The notes under the pieces: generated by a model
The model's database searches: none
What the model was told of the DNA's origin: nothing
Seen by the model: only the letters and a program-made list of their open reading frames with translations
In this document: positions 47,962 through 60,100 of the stretch, piece by piece
Numbering within the stretch: the stretch's first letter is position 1
How the letters are laid out: the number at the start of each line of letters is the position of its first letter
Position numbers and translations under genes: made by a program
Assembly (NCBI GenBank): GCA_030068075.1
Contig: CM057827.1
Location: forward strand, 74,848,500 to 74,912,499
Origin: Paguma larvata
Lineage: Eukaryota > Chordata > Mammalia > Carnivora > Viverridae
DNA length: 64,000 bases
Direction of reading: 5' to 3'

Positions 47962-48180
47962 TTTTTTTAAGTCTATTTATTTTGAGAGAGAGAGAGAGGG
48001 TGAGAGAGAGAGAGAGAGAGAACACACACAAGTGAGCAGGGGAGGGTCAGAGAGAGAGGGAGAGAGAATCCCAAGCAGGCTGTGCACTGTCAGTGCAAAG
48101 CCCAATGTGGGACTCAAACCCACAAAGTGTGTCTGAGCCAAAGTCAGACACTTAACCAACTGGGTCATCCAGACATCCCC
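47962..48180 (-). mobile_element. Carnivore SINE, antisense
   Basis: T-rich left end, (GA)n run at about 47,983-48,020 and antisense tRNA-like head at right (AACCAACTGGGTCATCC). Moderately diverged. Confidence 0.88.
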
Positions 48181-48374
48181 AGCCCCTTTGATATCCATCT
48201 AGTAAATAGATGGATATTTTAATGATAGATTTAAATGACAGAACACAATAGCGTTGTATTTTACTGAATCGATGCATGTTTTACATTTGTTATTTTGTGT
48301 TATAAAGTAGAGAGAGAAAAAATATGTTCAGATTTTAGAAGGATAGGTAAGAGAGACCCATCAACTTGGAAGTG

Positions 48375-48605
48375 TGGTGATTAAAAGCAGGCATACCAGA
48401 GCAGAAGCTTTGTGGATTTGCAGCCAAGCTCCACCACTTGTGTCACTGAGCTGGTTAGTATATCTTTCTGAGCCTCAGGTACATCCCCTATAAATAAGAA
48501 TAATCATATTACCTACCTGAATGCTCTGAGAATTAAATGAATTGGTATATGTTAACAACTTCAGATAGTATCTGCCACATAAATGTTCAATAAATGTTGG
48601 TAATG
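48375..48605 (+). repeat. MIR
   Basis: Follows the MIR order: CCAAGCTCCACCACTTGTGT, CTGAGCCTCAGG, TACCTACCTGAATGC, CATAAATGTTCAATAAATG. Confidence 0.75.
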
Positions 48606-49379
48606 GTAGAAGTGGTGATAGTTGGACAAAAACAATAAATGGGATTTAAAAAGCCAGTAAGAATGCTGTTGGATGAGAAAGGAGCTATGACAGTCTCTAC
48701 CAGGCTTGTAAATGACACAGTTAAGGGCAAGCAAAGTGATAATAAATCTGTACTGAATTTTATTTGCAGTGAATGCACATCTTAGTTGCCATTTGTCAAA
48801 TAGAAAGGCAAAAAAATCAGATAATATTTATAAGGCTGATATCCAAAGGAGCATCCTAGGAGGTCACCAGGAGAAGGAGAAGTATAAACAAAGTTTATCA
48901 AGAGGAAGAGGAAAAACAGACAGTTTTATACATACAACAATCATCAGCCAAAGGCTAATTTTGCTAAAATATATATATATATTTATATATCTCACTTATA
49001 TATATATATATATCTCACTTGGTTAAGCTAATGTCTTAGCCTGTAATTGTCCTAATAAAAATATACAAACGAATGAACAATTTTAAACAAGTCCAAAATA
49101 ACATCAGAAGAAAAGTGAATATAAAGGAATGAAATAACTTCCAAATGAAGTCTGAAGCCTGAATATAATACTGTATGTTAACTAACTGGAATTAAAATAA
49201 CTTTCTTAAAAATAGGTAAACTGGAAAAAAAAAGAAGTCCGAAATCTGTTAGTGGCTCAAGAAGATACGTTCATCACAAAGGTCTACCAAAAATACCTAA
49301 ATTACTGGGATATGAGTACACATGTAGCATTTTTAAAGAATCTTTAAAATAAGCAGGCATTAATATAAATTTATCATAG
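48606..49379. other. Non-coding sequence with a TA microsatellite
   Basis: (TA)n tracts occur at about 48,968-48,990 and 49,000-49,013. No gene. Confidence 0.5.
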
Positions 49380-49500
49380 TTTACATTCATTATCTTGACC
49401 TTGGTAATAACTTCACAGTATATATGTATATCAAATTATCACATTGTACACTTTAAATATATACAATTCTATTTGACAATTTTTCCTCAATAAAGACTGG
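49380..49500 (+). mobile_element. Old L1M 3' UTR tip
   Basis: Short diverged L1 end: TATCACATTGTACACTTTAA, then TATACAATTCTATTTGACAA, then CAATAAAG. Confidence 0.55.
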
Positions 49501-50146
49501 AGGGAAAGTGTGGAGGTCTGATTCTCACCTTGGATCTATCACTTAACAAAGGTTGGAACAAATTATCTCCAATTCCAGTTCCGAAATTTCATAACCCCAT
49601 ATATAATCAACAGCTCTAGGTAACCAAAGGAATGGGGTAATAGGAAGCAGTTACCTTAGAGGAAAAAAATGAAACCAATTGGTATTATGGCAGTTTGGTA
49701 GATAGTATGAGTAAAAGACATTAACCAGTTCAAAGCAAGGAAAGTATCACAACAAAAAGGAATAACATATTAATTTCCAACACTAAATCATTGAACACAC
49801 TCTCTGTTTGGCACCTTTTGAGGGATAAGTCTATTGGAAGTGGTGGATTAAGGTGATAGCTTTGGTTTGAGACATTTTCTGCAGTAATTAAAGAAGAATG
49901 AACAGGAAGAATTTCTTAATTTATCCCCCTGCAAAAAAAAATCAAATCAAGATAAAAATACTCACTACACAGTTTTCACAAATATTAAATAATTTCTATA
50001 AAGCATCCGGCACAAGTTCTGAAACACAAAAGTGCCAACGTTAGCTCCCTTTATCATAATTAGGGGACTAGAGATACACAATGCATGGTAAATGGCTAAA
50101 TGTAACCTAGTACATAAAATTAATAGAGATCTAAAATTTCAATTAC
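49501..50146. other. Non-coding 3' flank of the fifth OR gene
   Basis: No gene or recognised element. Confidence 0.45.
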
Positions 50147-50152
50147 TTTATT
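50147..50152 (-). terminator. Possible polyadenylation signal
   Basis: AATAAA on the minus strand, 54 bases past the stop codon of the fifth OR gene. The position is plausible but the hexamer is common in AT-rich DNA. Confidence 0.35.
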
Positions 50153-50205
50153 TTTTCCTGTTTTCATTGAGTGTGTAGGTAAAATTTTCTTAATCTTTAG
50201 AGTAT

Positions 50206-51144
50206 TTACGACATCTTCCTGTAACTCACAAGCTGATGACAGAGTTTCTTCATTGCTGCCTTCATCTCCTTGTTCCTGAATGTGTAGATAACCGGATTCA
50301 GAAAAGGAGTAAGAACTGCATCAAAGATAGCAAAAAATTTGTCCAAGTGTGATGAGGGGAAGGGCCAGGTGTAGAAGAAGATTAATGGCCCAAAGAATAA
50401 AACCACCACAGTGACGTGAGCTGACAAAGTAGAGAGTGCCTTGGATAACCCACTTGAAGAGTGTTTCCAAACTGTGACCAGAATGATGATGTAAGAAATA
50501 ATCAGTATAAAGAAGGAACCCACAGAGATGAGTCCACTATTGGCTGTGACCATGAACTCCAGCCTATTGGTCTCTGTGCAGGCAAGTTTAATGAGTTGAG
50601 GAAGGTCACAATAAAAGCTGTCCAATACATTAGGACCACAGAAAGGCAAGTCTACAACAAAAGCCAGTTGGGCCACTGAGTGGACGAGGCCAAGGACCCA
50701 GGCTGCAGCCAAAATCAAAACGCACATTCGTGGGCTCATGATGGTCAGGTAATGGAGAGGCTTACATATAGCAACATATCTGTCAAAGGCCATGGCAATG
50801 AGCAGCACCATTTCTGTTCCCCCAATAGCATGAATAAAGAATATCTGAGATATACAACCCCCAAAAGAGATGGCTTTGCGTTTTCTGAAAAGGTCGTAAA
50901 TCATTTTGGGGGCTGCAATAGAGCAAACCCCCACATCGAGAAAGGAGAGGTTGGCCAGCAGGAAGTACATAGGAGAATGCAAATTAGGGTCAATGCTCAC
51001 AGAGAACACAATGAGGAGGTTTCCCATCAGGCTTGCCGCGTAGAACACAGAGGAAAAGAAGAAAAGAAGAAGTTGGATCTCCCATGAATTGGAGAGTCCC
51101 AGGAACACAAACTCATATACCACGGATTGATTGACTCCATCCAT
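50206..51144 (-). CDS. OR4F: Olfactory receptor, OR4F subfamily (fifth gene)
   Basis: Intact 312-residue predicted odorant receptor. Landmarks are the NQS glycosylation site at N5, GN 41-42, [13 protein letters not shown] (55-67, the canonical OR motif), the C97/C179 disulfide pair, [10 protein letters not shown] (118-127), SY 217-218, KALSTLSAH (235-243) and [10 protein letters not shown] (280-289). The open frame extends 39 codons further upstream, but that stretch includes a splice acceptor (51,178-51,180) and its poly-pyrimidine tract, so it is intron. The ATG giving MDGVNQ matches the family and has a good Kozak context. It is clearly distinct from both duplicated types. Features such as [14 protein letters not shown] and YRKMS recall the human OR4F3/OR4F21 group, a weaker inference. 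It lies outside the duplicated unit but on the same strand as the other four. Confidence 0.95.
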   Translation of the reverse strand: MDGVNQSVVYEFVFLGLSNSWEIQLLLFFFSSVFYAASLMGNLLIVFSVSIDPNLHSPMYFLLANLSFLDVGVCSIAAPKMIYDLFRKRKAISFGGCISQIFFIHAIGGTEMVLLIAMAFDRYVAICKPLHYLTIMSPRMCVLILAAAWVLGLVHSVAQLAFVVDLPFCGPNVLDSFYCDLPQLIKLACTETNRLEFMVTANSGLISVGSFFILIISYIIILVTVWKHSSSGLSKALSTLSAHVTVVVLFFGPLIFFYTWPFPSSHLDKFFAIFDAVLTPFLNPVIYTFRNKEMKAAMKKLCHQLVSYRKMS

Positions 51145-51191
51145 TGGCTCTGCAAGCAGAGGTGACACTAAGTTTACCTGAAAAAAAAAAA
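51145..51191 (-). promoter_or_regulatory. Splice acceptor upstream of the fifth OR gene
   Basis: The minus strand has an uninterrupted run of 11 T, then CAG, then the leader GTAAACTTAG. The leader of about 33 bases has no upstream ATG, unlike the other four OR genes. Confidence 0.65.
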
Positions 51192-51954
51192 GAGTAAAGA
51201 GAAAATAAACTTTGTGGGGAATCACTGACTGCATGAATTTCGTGTCATAAAGAAAAAACATTGCCTTATTTTACACAGCCAAAACACGCCTAATATAACC
51301 TCTTAAACTATAGTTGCTTAAAATAGGCAGTAAGTCATTGCTACAAAGCACTGCTTCTAACTCCCCAGTCTCCTTAAATTCCCTAGGTTTTGATAAGAGA
51401 ATATTAAGGAAAATCTTCTGCTAAATCCGAAGGGTCATGAGTGGCAGACCAGGAATATCTAGAATAACATGAAAGAAGAAGGAAGAAATGGAAGTTAACT
51501 CATTGATTTCTCCCTCAGTTTGTTACTCCTGCCCATGGAGTCCCCCAGAATTCAGGCAATTTCTGATGATCTTCATTTTCCTCACCCCTTTGACTACCTT
51601 CTATATGCAATGCCTTCAGTCTCATTACTACTCTCTTATGTTTAGCCTCATGCTATTGCGTTTTATCAGATCATAGTCATCTTTTTCTCCTCAAGAGAAA
51701 AGATCATGTAGAAACCCTAAAGATATCCAGCAGTTGTAGCACAGCTCAGGGAGTGCAAGTGATTGCAGGGCTTGAGCTGTAAGAGCACATGACAAAGCAA
51801 GGACAAGCCAGGAGATATCTTTCCCGCAGCATCTAAACATGGTTGAGGTAATGCAATGTAGCAAAAAAAAAAAAAAAAAAAAAAATTCTGTGTGATTGGT
51901 ATTTGTAGATCACTGCCCATTCCATATTCACTTTTCATGGTTCATGGAAGGGCA
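51192..51954. other. Non-coding upstream region of the fifth OR gene; A-tailed segment
   Basis: 51,720-51,862 is followed by a 23-base A run (51,863-51,885), which could mark a retrocopied short RNA. No clear target-site duplication or identity was found. Otherwise nothing recognised. Confidence 0.35.
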
Positions 51955-52130
51955 AAAAGAACACAGCACTTGGAATCAGAAGAACTGTGATGAGATCCTA
52001 GCCCTAAGTCTCTGGGAACTTAAATTTTTTCTCCTATCCCATCTACAGCTTGACTCACTTCTTGAACTCAGTTTCATCATCTGTAAAATAAAGTTGCTGA
52101 GGTGAGTGATGCTAAGTAATTTTTCCAAGT
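51955..52130 (+). repeat. MIR
   Basis: Diverged MIR core: CTTGGAATCAGAAGAAC, then CTCAGTTTCATCATCTGTAA, then AAAATAAAG. Confidence 0.6.
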
Positions 52131-52789
52131 CTAACATTTCTATAAGTTTATAACATAGTGCCTCCTCAGTAAGTAATGAAGCTCACCATAATGATGGTAT
52201 TCTCTGCTTTGGACTGCTACCATATTCACCATCTGTTCCCTCATCTGCAGTTGGTTAGAAATCCCACATCCTATAGAAATCCCTCTCCTCATACGTCCCT
52301 CTTCTCTAATTCCTTTTGCACTCCTTACATGACTCAATTAGCATATTATTATAAATTTGCTATATGATTTCTTTTTCCCTTTCTCATAATCATCTGTAAT
52401 CAATCAGCAAACATTTACTAGATGCCTGCTAAGCGCAATGTATTGTTACAAGACACTATGGACCTACTGAAATGCTAAAATATCCACTACTCTTAAGGCT
52501 TTTACATTTTAGCACATACACAAAAATATAAATAATATTTAAACAGGTACTATATTTAAAAATGTCAAATAAGTAGTATTATCATTGAATTTGTGAAGCA
52601 AAAAAGATACCCAGAGTACCAAAGTGATCAGGGCTTTCTTCAAAAAGAAACCAAGACCTCTTTTGCTCTTTAAGATATGGATATAATTTATTTGGATATA
52701 CAGATTCATAGATAGACTTAAAGAATTTATGTAATACCTAATGTAATCAAGAGGTATAATCAAGATAATATGTATAATTAAGAAATATC
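52131..52789. other. Non-coding sequence
   Basis: About 52,400-52,510 resembles an ancient dispersed repeat (CAGCAAACATTTACTAGATG). No gene. Confidence 0.4.
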
Positions 52790-52902
52790 AGCACACCTGA
52801 GTGGCTCAGTCAGTTAAGTGTCCAACTCTTGACCTCGGCTCAGACCATGATCTCACAGTTCATGAGAGAGCCCTATATTAATAGCTCATTGCCTGCTTGG
52901 GA

Positions 52903-52940
<38 letters not shown>

Positions 52941-52963
52941 GTCTCAAAATAAATAAACTTTTT
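52790..52963 (+). mobile_element. Carnivore SINE
   Basis: Head GCACACCTGAGTGGCTCAGT, a long CT run and an AATAAATAAAC tail. Probable flanking AGAAATATC / AGAAGTATC repeats; the next SINE sits exactly in the right-hand one. Confidence 0.9.
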
Positions 52964-52979
52964 AAAAAAGAAGTATCTC

Positions 52980-53222
52980 GGGGCACCTGGGTGACTCAGT
53001 CGGTTAAGCGTCCAACTTTGGCTCAGGTCATGATCTCACGGCTTGTGAGTTTCGAGCCCCACATTGGGCTCTGTGCTGACAGTGCAGAGCCTGGAGCCTG
53101 CTTCGGATTCTGTGTCTCCCTCTCTCTGCCCCTCCCCTGCTCACACTCTGTCTGTCTGTCTCTGTTCTCTCTCTCTCTCATGAATAAGTAAACATTAAAA
53201 AAAAATTTTTTTAAATAAAAAT
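52980..53222 (+). mobile_element. Carnivore tRNA-Lys SINE with 16-bp target-site duplication
   Basis: Head GGGGCACCTGGGTGACTCAG, CT-rich body and an A/T-rich tail. AAAAAAGAAGTATCTC is repeated exactly at 52,964-52,979 and 53,223-53,238, indicating a fairly young insertion immediately behind the previous SINE. Confidence 0.95.
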
Positions 53223-53299
53223 AAAAAAGAAGTATCTCCTAGGCTGGAGCAGTGTTTGATGACCTATTTGTGAAAATAATGATAATCAAAATCAAAACA

Positions 53300-53525
53300 G
53301 AACAGTGACCATCATGTACAAAACACCACAATAACTGCTTTAAATACATAATGTTGTTTTATATCTACGAAAACCATAAAAGTTGGTATCATCAGCCTCT
53401 TTTGCAAAGAAGCAAATGCAAACCAAGAGAGGGAAAGCAACAGATTATAACAATAAGTGATAGAACTGATAATGATTCTCTGATCTGCCTCTCAACCTTC
53501 TCAAATATAGAGAAGACTTCCCTTT
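53300..53525 (-). repeat. MIR, antisense
   Basis: Antisense MIR-like order: TTTAAATACATAATG, GTTGGTATCATCAGCC, AAACCAAGAGAGGGAAAGC, then AAGTGATAGAACTGA. Confidence 0.55.
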
Positions 53526-54689
53526 TCTCATGACTTTCTGATTGTATGACACACCTTAGTCCCTTTCTGGATGCCCCATGTTGCACTCTCAGCATCCTAG
53601 CCAGATCTACGCGAAAAAGAATGAAGCTTTGCCCTCAAGTGTTCACAGGCTTTTGGGCTTCTTAAACTACTTCAAACACATCTGCAATCCATCAAGGCTA
53701 TTTAAATAACCATGATAGGAGAAGGCAAATCTATATGATACTTGCATCTCAGAGCATTCTGGTTGAGTTCCCAAACCAATATTTTCTTAGTGCACGTGAA
53801 TTCCTTTAGCTTCCATAGACATGACTCAGCTCTCACCACTCTATTTAATAGAGAAAACAAAGGTGCTCTATCTCCATGTCAACAAATTAAATAAAGCCCA
53901 GAACTAAACCAAGTCAGATTTTATTCCGTCTTACAAGCCCATCTCCTGACCATTCAAAATCCCTTTTTTGATTCTCCAACTTGGACAGTAATGGAGGGGG
54001 GAAAAAGTAATTTCAGTTTCTGACTGCATATCCTTTTTCTTCTCATTTGTATTGGTTCTTGCTCATTAAGCTCAACTGAAACTGCTTTTACTGTACAAGA
54101 TAACATATTATTGATCTCTATACAAAGCAATCCTGTCACCAGAATCATCTATTCAATACTGGCCTTTGGGGACTTAAACATTCTACACCAGTATTCCTTA
54201 ACTGTTTCTGTGTTTGTCACCCACCCACTCATTTAAAAGACCTAACGTGACTGTTTCCAGAGTTAAGCATATCCAACTTTCCCTGGTTGAAACTACCATT
54301 ACTTCATACGCAGATAACTATAAAACTGTTATTATCTTAAAAGACGTGGCTAATTAGCACACAGGAGAATACTGACCAAATGACACCGCAGTGACTTGGG
54401 ATCACCAGTATGATTTCATTTATTCAAGGGAATTGTCATTCAGAATCCTGGCCGACCATCAGAGGATGCTATTAATGAGTCACAAAAGAGGAAAAAGAGA
54501 ATAAATAAATAAATAAACAAACAAGCAAACACACACACACCATTTTCTTTACTTACTTTGGAATATTTATTTCATGCATAAGGTTAAAGAAGGATCTCTA
54601 ACAAACTTGTGAATATACACCCTATCTTGTTCTTATATTAAAATCAATGCTGCCAAAGAACCCTGATACTTAAAAGAGGAAACTTCATT
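53526..54689. other. Non-coding sequence
   Basis: No gene. An AAAT/AAAC/CA-type low-complexity tract lies at about 54,503-54,541. Confidence 0.45.
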
Positions 54690-54745
54690 CATGCTCTATC
54701 TCTCTCCCTCAAAGAAAATAAATAAACATTTAAACAAAAGAAAAG
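54690..54745 (+). mobile_element. SINE tail fragment
   Basis: CATGCTCTATCTCTCTCCCT followed by AATAAATAAACATTTAAAC matches only the 3' end of the carnivore SINE; the head is missing. Confidence 0.6.
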
Positions 54746-54773
54746 AGGAACTTTCATAGAAATCCCCAGGATA

Positions 54774-54802
54774 GTGTGTGTGTGTGTGTGTGTGTGTGTG
54801 CG
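54774..54802. repeat. (GT)n microsatellite
   Basis: About 13 GT units with one interruption near the end. Confidence 0.9.
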
Positions 54803-54948
54803 TATTAATTATTTGTAAATCTATTCTTCTGCTCTAAAATCAAAAGCTACCATATTCATAACATAAACTGTTTATCTGTAGATTCTATTGCATGATCTAC
54901 AACTTCACATTAAAATAATACTTTTAAGTCAGAAAAAAACTATACTAG

Positions 54949-55152
54949 AGGCACCTGGGCAGCTGAGTCAGTTAAGCATCTGACTTCCACTCAGGTCATA
55001 ATCTCATGGTTGGTGAGTTCAAGCCACTCATTGGGCTCTGTGTGGATAGTTCAGAGCCTGGAGCCTGCTTCAGATTCTGTCTCCCTCTCTCTCTATCCCT
55101 CCCCATGCCTCTCAGCCTGTCTCTCAAAAATAAATAAACATTTAAAAAATTT
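54949..55152 (+). mobile_element. Carnivore SINE
   Basis: Head AGGCACCTGGGCAGCTGAGT, CT-rich body and an AATAAATAAACATTTAAAAA tail. Confidence 0.9.
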
Positions 55153-55519
55153 AATATTTGTAATTGTACAAGTTTGGGGAGAATGTTCATCAATAGAAGA
55201 GTAGCTAAATAAGTTGTGGAACATCCATATAATGGAATACTGTGAAGCCATAAGAAAAGACTGGGAACATTCTATCTGCAGGGATATAAAATGTCTTCAA
55301 ATAGCAAGGCACAGGATAGTGGGCTTAGTAGGAAACCATTAACGTTCAAACAAAGGAAGAGAGAATGAGGGATAATACCTTATATTAGTACTTACAAGTG
55401 AATACAAAACAAAAAGGTGAATTTTCTTAACTCTAGGAGGAGGAAGTAGCTATCTGAATAAACTTATATAATTTTTGGATATAAATTTCCTATTCAAGAA
55501 TTAAAAAAAAAAAAATGAG
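55153..55519 (+). mobile_element. Probable old L1 3' fragment
   Basis: Contains diverged L1 end phrases such as TGGAACATCCATATAATGGA and ATACTGTGAAGCCATAAGAA. The rest is unremarkable. No gene. Confidence 0.45.
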
Positions 55520-55714
55520 AAGCGCCTGGGTGGCTCAATCGGTTGGGCTACCAACTTCAGCTTGGGTCATGATCTTGCACTTCATGAGTTCAAGCCCCCT
55601 ATCAGGCTCTGTGTTGACAGCTCAGCCTGCTTCATATTCTGTGTCTCCCTCTCTCTACCCCTCCCCCACTCGTGCTCTGTCTGTCTCTCTCTCAAAAATA
55701 AACATTAAAGAAAT
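55520..55714 (+). mobile_element. Carnivore tRNA-Lys SINE
   Basis: Head AAGCGCCTGGGTGGCTCAAT, CT-rich body and a CAAAAATAAACATTAAAG tail, preceded by an A run. Confidence 0.92.
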
Positions 55715-55718
55715 TTTA

Positions 55719-55928
55719 GGGGCACCTGGGTGGCTCAGTTAGTTAAGTGTCTGACTTTGGCTCAGGTCACGATCTCAAGGTTCATGACTTCAAGCCCCAC
55801 GTCAGGCTCTGTGCTGACAGCTTAGAGCCTGGAACTTGCTTCAAATTCTGTGTCTTCCTCTCTCTCTACTCCTCCTTTACTTGTGTTCTCTGTCTCTTAA
55901 AAATAAACATTAGAAAAAAATTTTTTAA
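55719..55928 (+). mobile_element. Carnivore tRNA-Lys SINE
   Basis: Head GGGGCACCTGGGTGGCTCAG, directly downstream of the preceding SINE in the same orientation. A-rich tail. Confidence 0.92.
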
Positions 55929-56199
55929 TTTGCTTTAAAAAATAAGAAGAGAGAATACTTATTCGAAAGAGTTTACTTTATTAAATCATTCCCTCTAACC
56001 AGCTCTAGAGGCATTACTACTTGAATTTCACATTTCCTCGAAACCTCTAATAGATAGTTGAGGTTGGGGGGAGACCAGAAAAGTCTGTAAGATTTAAGAG
56101 TATAATTTTAAAGTGGGAAACACTTAGACATAAAAACATATCTAAAAGAAAAGAATTAAAATAAAAACATGAGAACGTCAATTGTCCCTAGGTAAATCC
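55929..56199. other. Non-coding sequence
   Basis: No gene or recognised element. Confidence 0.4.
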
Positions 56200-56510
56200 C
56201 TAAATGTAATGTGATCTCAATACAGGTATCATCAAGCCTTTTTTCAGGAGCTAGATAAATTTATTATCAATTTCATTTGAAAGACCAAATGAACAAGAAT
56301 AGTTAGGTAATCTTGAAAGGGAAAATCATGGGAAGGAGGAGGAGGAAGAATTAACAGATATTAATATATATTAAAAATCTCTATAAATAAAAACTCTAGA
56401 ACTAGACAGATTAATGGGACCAAATAGAAAATAGAGAAACATTCCCAACTGCAAATTGGAAATTTAGTATTCAATAAAGATGGCCTCTCAAATCAGTGGA
56501 AAACATATGA
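56200..56510 (+). mobile_element. Old L1 or HAL1-like fragment, plus strand
   Basis: Diverged ORF2-like phrases: AATGTGATCTCAATACAGG, then AGACAGATTAATGGGACCAA, then AATAAAGATGGCCTCTCAAA. Confidence 0.5.
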
Positions 56511-56516
56511 CTTTTG

Positions 56517-56929
56517 TTTTGTTTCAAGTTTTTATTTAAATTCTAGTTAGTTAACATATAGTGTAATATTGGTGTCAGGTGTGAAATTTAGTGATTCATC
56601 ACTTACATACAATACCCAGTACTTATCACAACTGCCTTCCTTATTACTCATCACTAATTTAGCTCATCTCCAGCCCTCCTCTCCTCCAGCAATCCTCTGT
56701 TCTCTATAGTTAATAGTCTCTTATAGTTTGCCTCCCCGTCTTTTTTACTTCTTTATTCTTTTATGTTCACCTGCTTTGTTTCTTAAATTCTACATATGAG
56801 TGAAATCATAGGGTATTTATCTTTCTCTCACTGACTTAATTCACTTAGCATAACATACTCTAGCTCCATCCATGTCATTGCAAATAGCAAGATTTCATTC
56901 TTTTTGATTGCCAAATAATATTCTAGAGT

Positions 56930-56967
<38 letters not shown>

Positions 56968-56985
56968 TCCATATATATATCCTTC
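56517..56985 (-). mobile_element. L1 3'-end fragment, minus strand
   Basis: Antisense 3' UTR and the very end of ORF2 (TTCACTTAGCATAACATACT, GCAAATAGCAAGATTTCATT). It is broken off at 56,985. It includes a (GT)n run at about 56,935-56,965. Confidence 0.8.
56935..56965. repeat. (GT)n microsatellite
   Basis: About 15 GT units within an L1 3' fragment. Confidence 0.9.
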
Positions 56986-57138
56986 CACATACTGTTCTTT
57001 TTTATGTGAAAATGTTTTATTTAAATACATTTTTTGGACTTGTTGATAGTATTCATAAACCACCAGAGATAGATTCATTTAGAATTATAAAGTATGATTG
57101 AAGGTATTATGTTAAAGAATATAGTCCTACTGCATTTC

Positions 57139-60100
57139 TTTTTTTTTAATATAATTTATTGTCAAATTGGTTTCCATACAACACCCAGTGCTCATCCCAA
57201 CCCGTGCCCTGCTCAGTGCCTATCACCCCCTCTCCCCTCCCCCCATCCCCCATCAACCCTTAGTTTGTTCTCAGTATTAAAGAGTCTCTTATATTTTTTC
57301 TCCCTCCCTCTCTGTCACTTTTTCCCCCCTTCCCCTCTCCAATGGTTTTCTGCTAAGTCTCTCAAAATCCACCTATGCATGAAAACATATGGTATCTGTT
57401 TTTCTCTGACGGATTTATTTCACTTAGCATAATACCCTCCAGTTCCATCCACGTTGCTACAAATGGCCAGATTTCATTCTTTCTCATTGCCATGTAGTAT
57501 TCCATTGTATATGTACACCACATCTTCTTTATCCATTCGTCAGTTGATGGGCACTTAGTCTCTTTCCATGAATGGCTATTGTTAAAAGTGCTGCTATAAA
57601 TATTGAGGTACATGTGCCCCTATGCATCAGAACTCCTATACCTCTTGAGTAAATTCCTGGCAGTGCTATTGCTGGGTCATAGGGTAGTTCTGTTTCTAAT
57701 TTTTTGAGGAAACTCCACACCATTTTCCAGAGTGGCTGCACCAGTTTGCATTCCCAACAACAGTATAAGGGGGTGCCTGTTTCTCCACATTCTCACCAGC
57801 ATCTATAGTTCCCAGATTTGTTCATTTTAGCCACTCTGACTGGTATGAGGTGGTATCTCAGTGTGGTTTTCATTTGTATTTCCCTAATGATGAGTGACAT
57901 TGAGCTTCGTTTCATGTGTCTGTTGGCCATCTGGATGTCTTCTTTGGAGAAGTGTCTATTCATATCTTCTGCCCTTTTCTTCACTGGATTAGTTTTTCAG
58001 GTGTAGAGTTTGGTGAGTTCTTTATAGATTTTGGATACTAGCCCTTTATCCGATATGTCATTTGCAATTATCTTTTCCCATTCCATCAGTTGCCTATTAG
58101 TTTTGTTGATTGTTTCCTTTGCAGTGCAGAAGTTTTTATCTTGATGAGGTCCCAATAGTTCATTTTTGCTTTTGACTCCCTTGCCTTTGGAGATGTGTTA
58201 GTGAGAAATTGCTGCATCTGAAGTCAAAAAGGTTTTTCCCTGCTTTCCCCTCTAGGATTTTGATGGTTTCCTGTCTCACATTCAGATCCTTCATCCATTT
58301 TGAGTTTATTTTTGTGAGTGGTGAAAGAAAGTGGTCTAGTTTCATTCTTCTGCATGTTGCTGCCCAGCACCATTTATTTAAAAGGCTGTCTCTTTTCCAT
58401 TGGATACTCTTTCCTGCCTTGTCAAAGATTAGTTGACCATACATTTGTGAGTCCAATTCTGGGTTCTCTATTCTATTCCATTAGTCTATGTGTCTGTTTT
58501 TGTGCCATACCATACTGTCTTGATGATTACCGCTTTGTAGTAGAGGTTAAAGTCTTGGATGGTGATGCCTCCCGTTTTGGTTTTCTTCTTCAATATTACT
58601 TTGGCTATTCAGGGTCTTTTGTGTTTCCATATAAATTTTAGGATTGTTTGTTCTAGCTTTGAGAGGGATGCTGGTGCAATTTTGATTGGGATTGCATTGA
58701 ATGTGTAGATTGCTTTGGTTCGTATTGACATTTTAACAGTATTTATTCTTCCAATCCATGAGCATGGGATGTTTTTCCATTTCTTTATGTCTTCCTCAAT
58801 TTCCTTCTTAAGTTTTTTGATAGTTTTCAGGATAGATATCTTTTACATCTTTGGTTAGGTTTATTCCTAGGTATTTTATGGTTTTTGGTGCCATTGTGAA
58901 TGGGATTAGCTTCTTTATTTCTCTTTCTGTTGCTTCATTATCGGTGTATAGAAATGCAACTGATTTCTGTACATTGATTTTGTACCCTGCGACTTTGCTG
59001 AATTCATGGATCAGTTCTAGCAGGTTTTTGGTGGATTCTGTCAGGTTTTCCATGTAGAGTGTCATATCATCTGTGAAAAGGGAAAGTTGACTTTATTTAT
59101 GCCAATTCTGATGTCTTTGCCTTTTATTTCATTTTGTTGTCTGATTACTGATGCTAGGACCTCCAACACTATGTTAAATAGCAGTGGTGAGAGTGGATAT
59201 CCCTGTCGTGCACCTGATCCCATATGGAAAGCTCTGTTTTTCCCCATTGAGGATGATATTAGCTGTTGGCTTTACATAGATGCCTGTATGATGCTTAAGT
59301 ATGTTCCTTCTACCCCGACTTTCTTGAGGGTTTTTATTAAGAAAGGATGCTGTAGTTTGTCAAATGCTTTTTCTGCATCTATTGACAGGATCATATGGTT
59401 CTCATCTTTTCTTTTGTTAATTTGAGTATCACACTGACTGATTTGTGAATATTGAACCAGTCCTGCAACCCAGGAATGAATCCCACTTGATCATGGTGAA
59501 TAATTCTTTTTATATGCGGTTGAATTCGATTTGCTAGTATCTTGTTGAGAATTTTTGCATCCATATTCATCAGGGATATTGGCCTGCAGTTCTCTATTTT
59601 TGCTGGGACTCTGTCTGGTTTGGGAATCAAAGTGATGCTGGCTTCATAGAATGAGGCTGTAGTTTTCCTTCCATTTCTATTTTTGAAACAGCTTGAAGGG
59701 TAGGTATTAACTCTGTTTAAATGTCTGGTAGAATTCCCCAGGGAAGCCATCTGGTTCAGGATTCTTATTCGTTGGGAGAGTTTTGATAACTGATTCAATT
59801 TCTTCACTAGTTATGGGTCTCTCCAAATTTTGTATTTCTTCCCATTTGAGTTTTGGTAGTGTGTGGTGTTTAGGAATTTGTCCATTTCTTCCAGGTTGTC
59901 CAATTTATTGGCATATAAATTTTCACAGTATTCCCTGATAATTGCTTGTATTTCTGAGGGATTAGTTGAATACATCCATTTTCATTCGTGACTTTATCTA
60001 TTTGGGTCCACTTTCTTTTCTTTTTGAGAAGCCTGGCTAGAGGTTTATCAATTTTGTTTATTTTTTCAAAAAACCAGCTCTTGGTTTCATTGATCTGCTC

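Noticed and set aside
50206..51261. Use of the longest frame (351 codons) for the fifth OR gene
   Set aside because: The first 39 codons cross a poly-pyrimidine tract and splice acceptor, so they are intronic. The family start is the ATG at 51,144.
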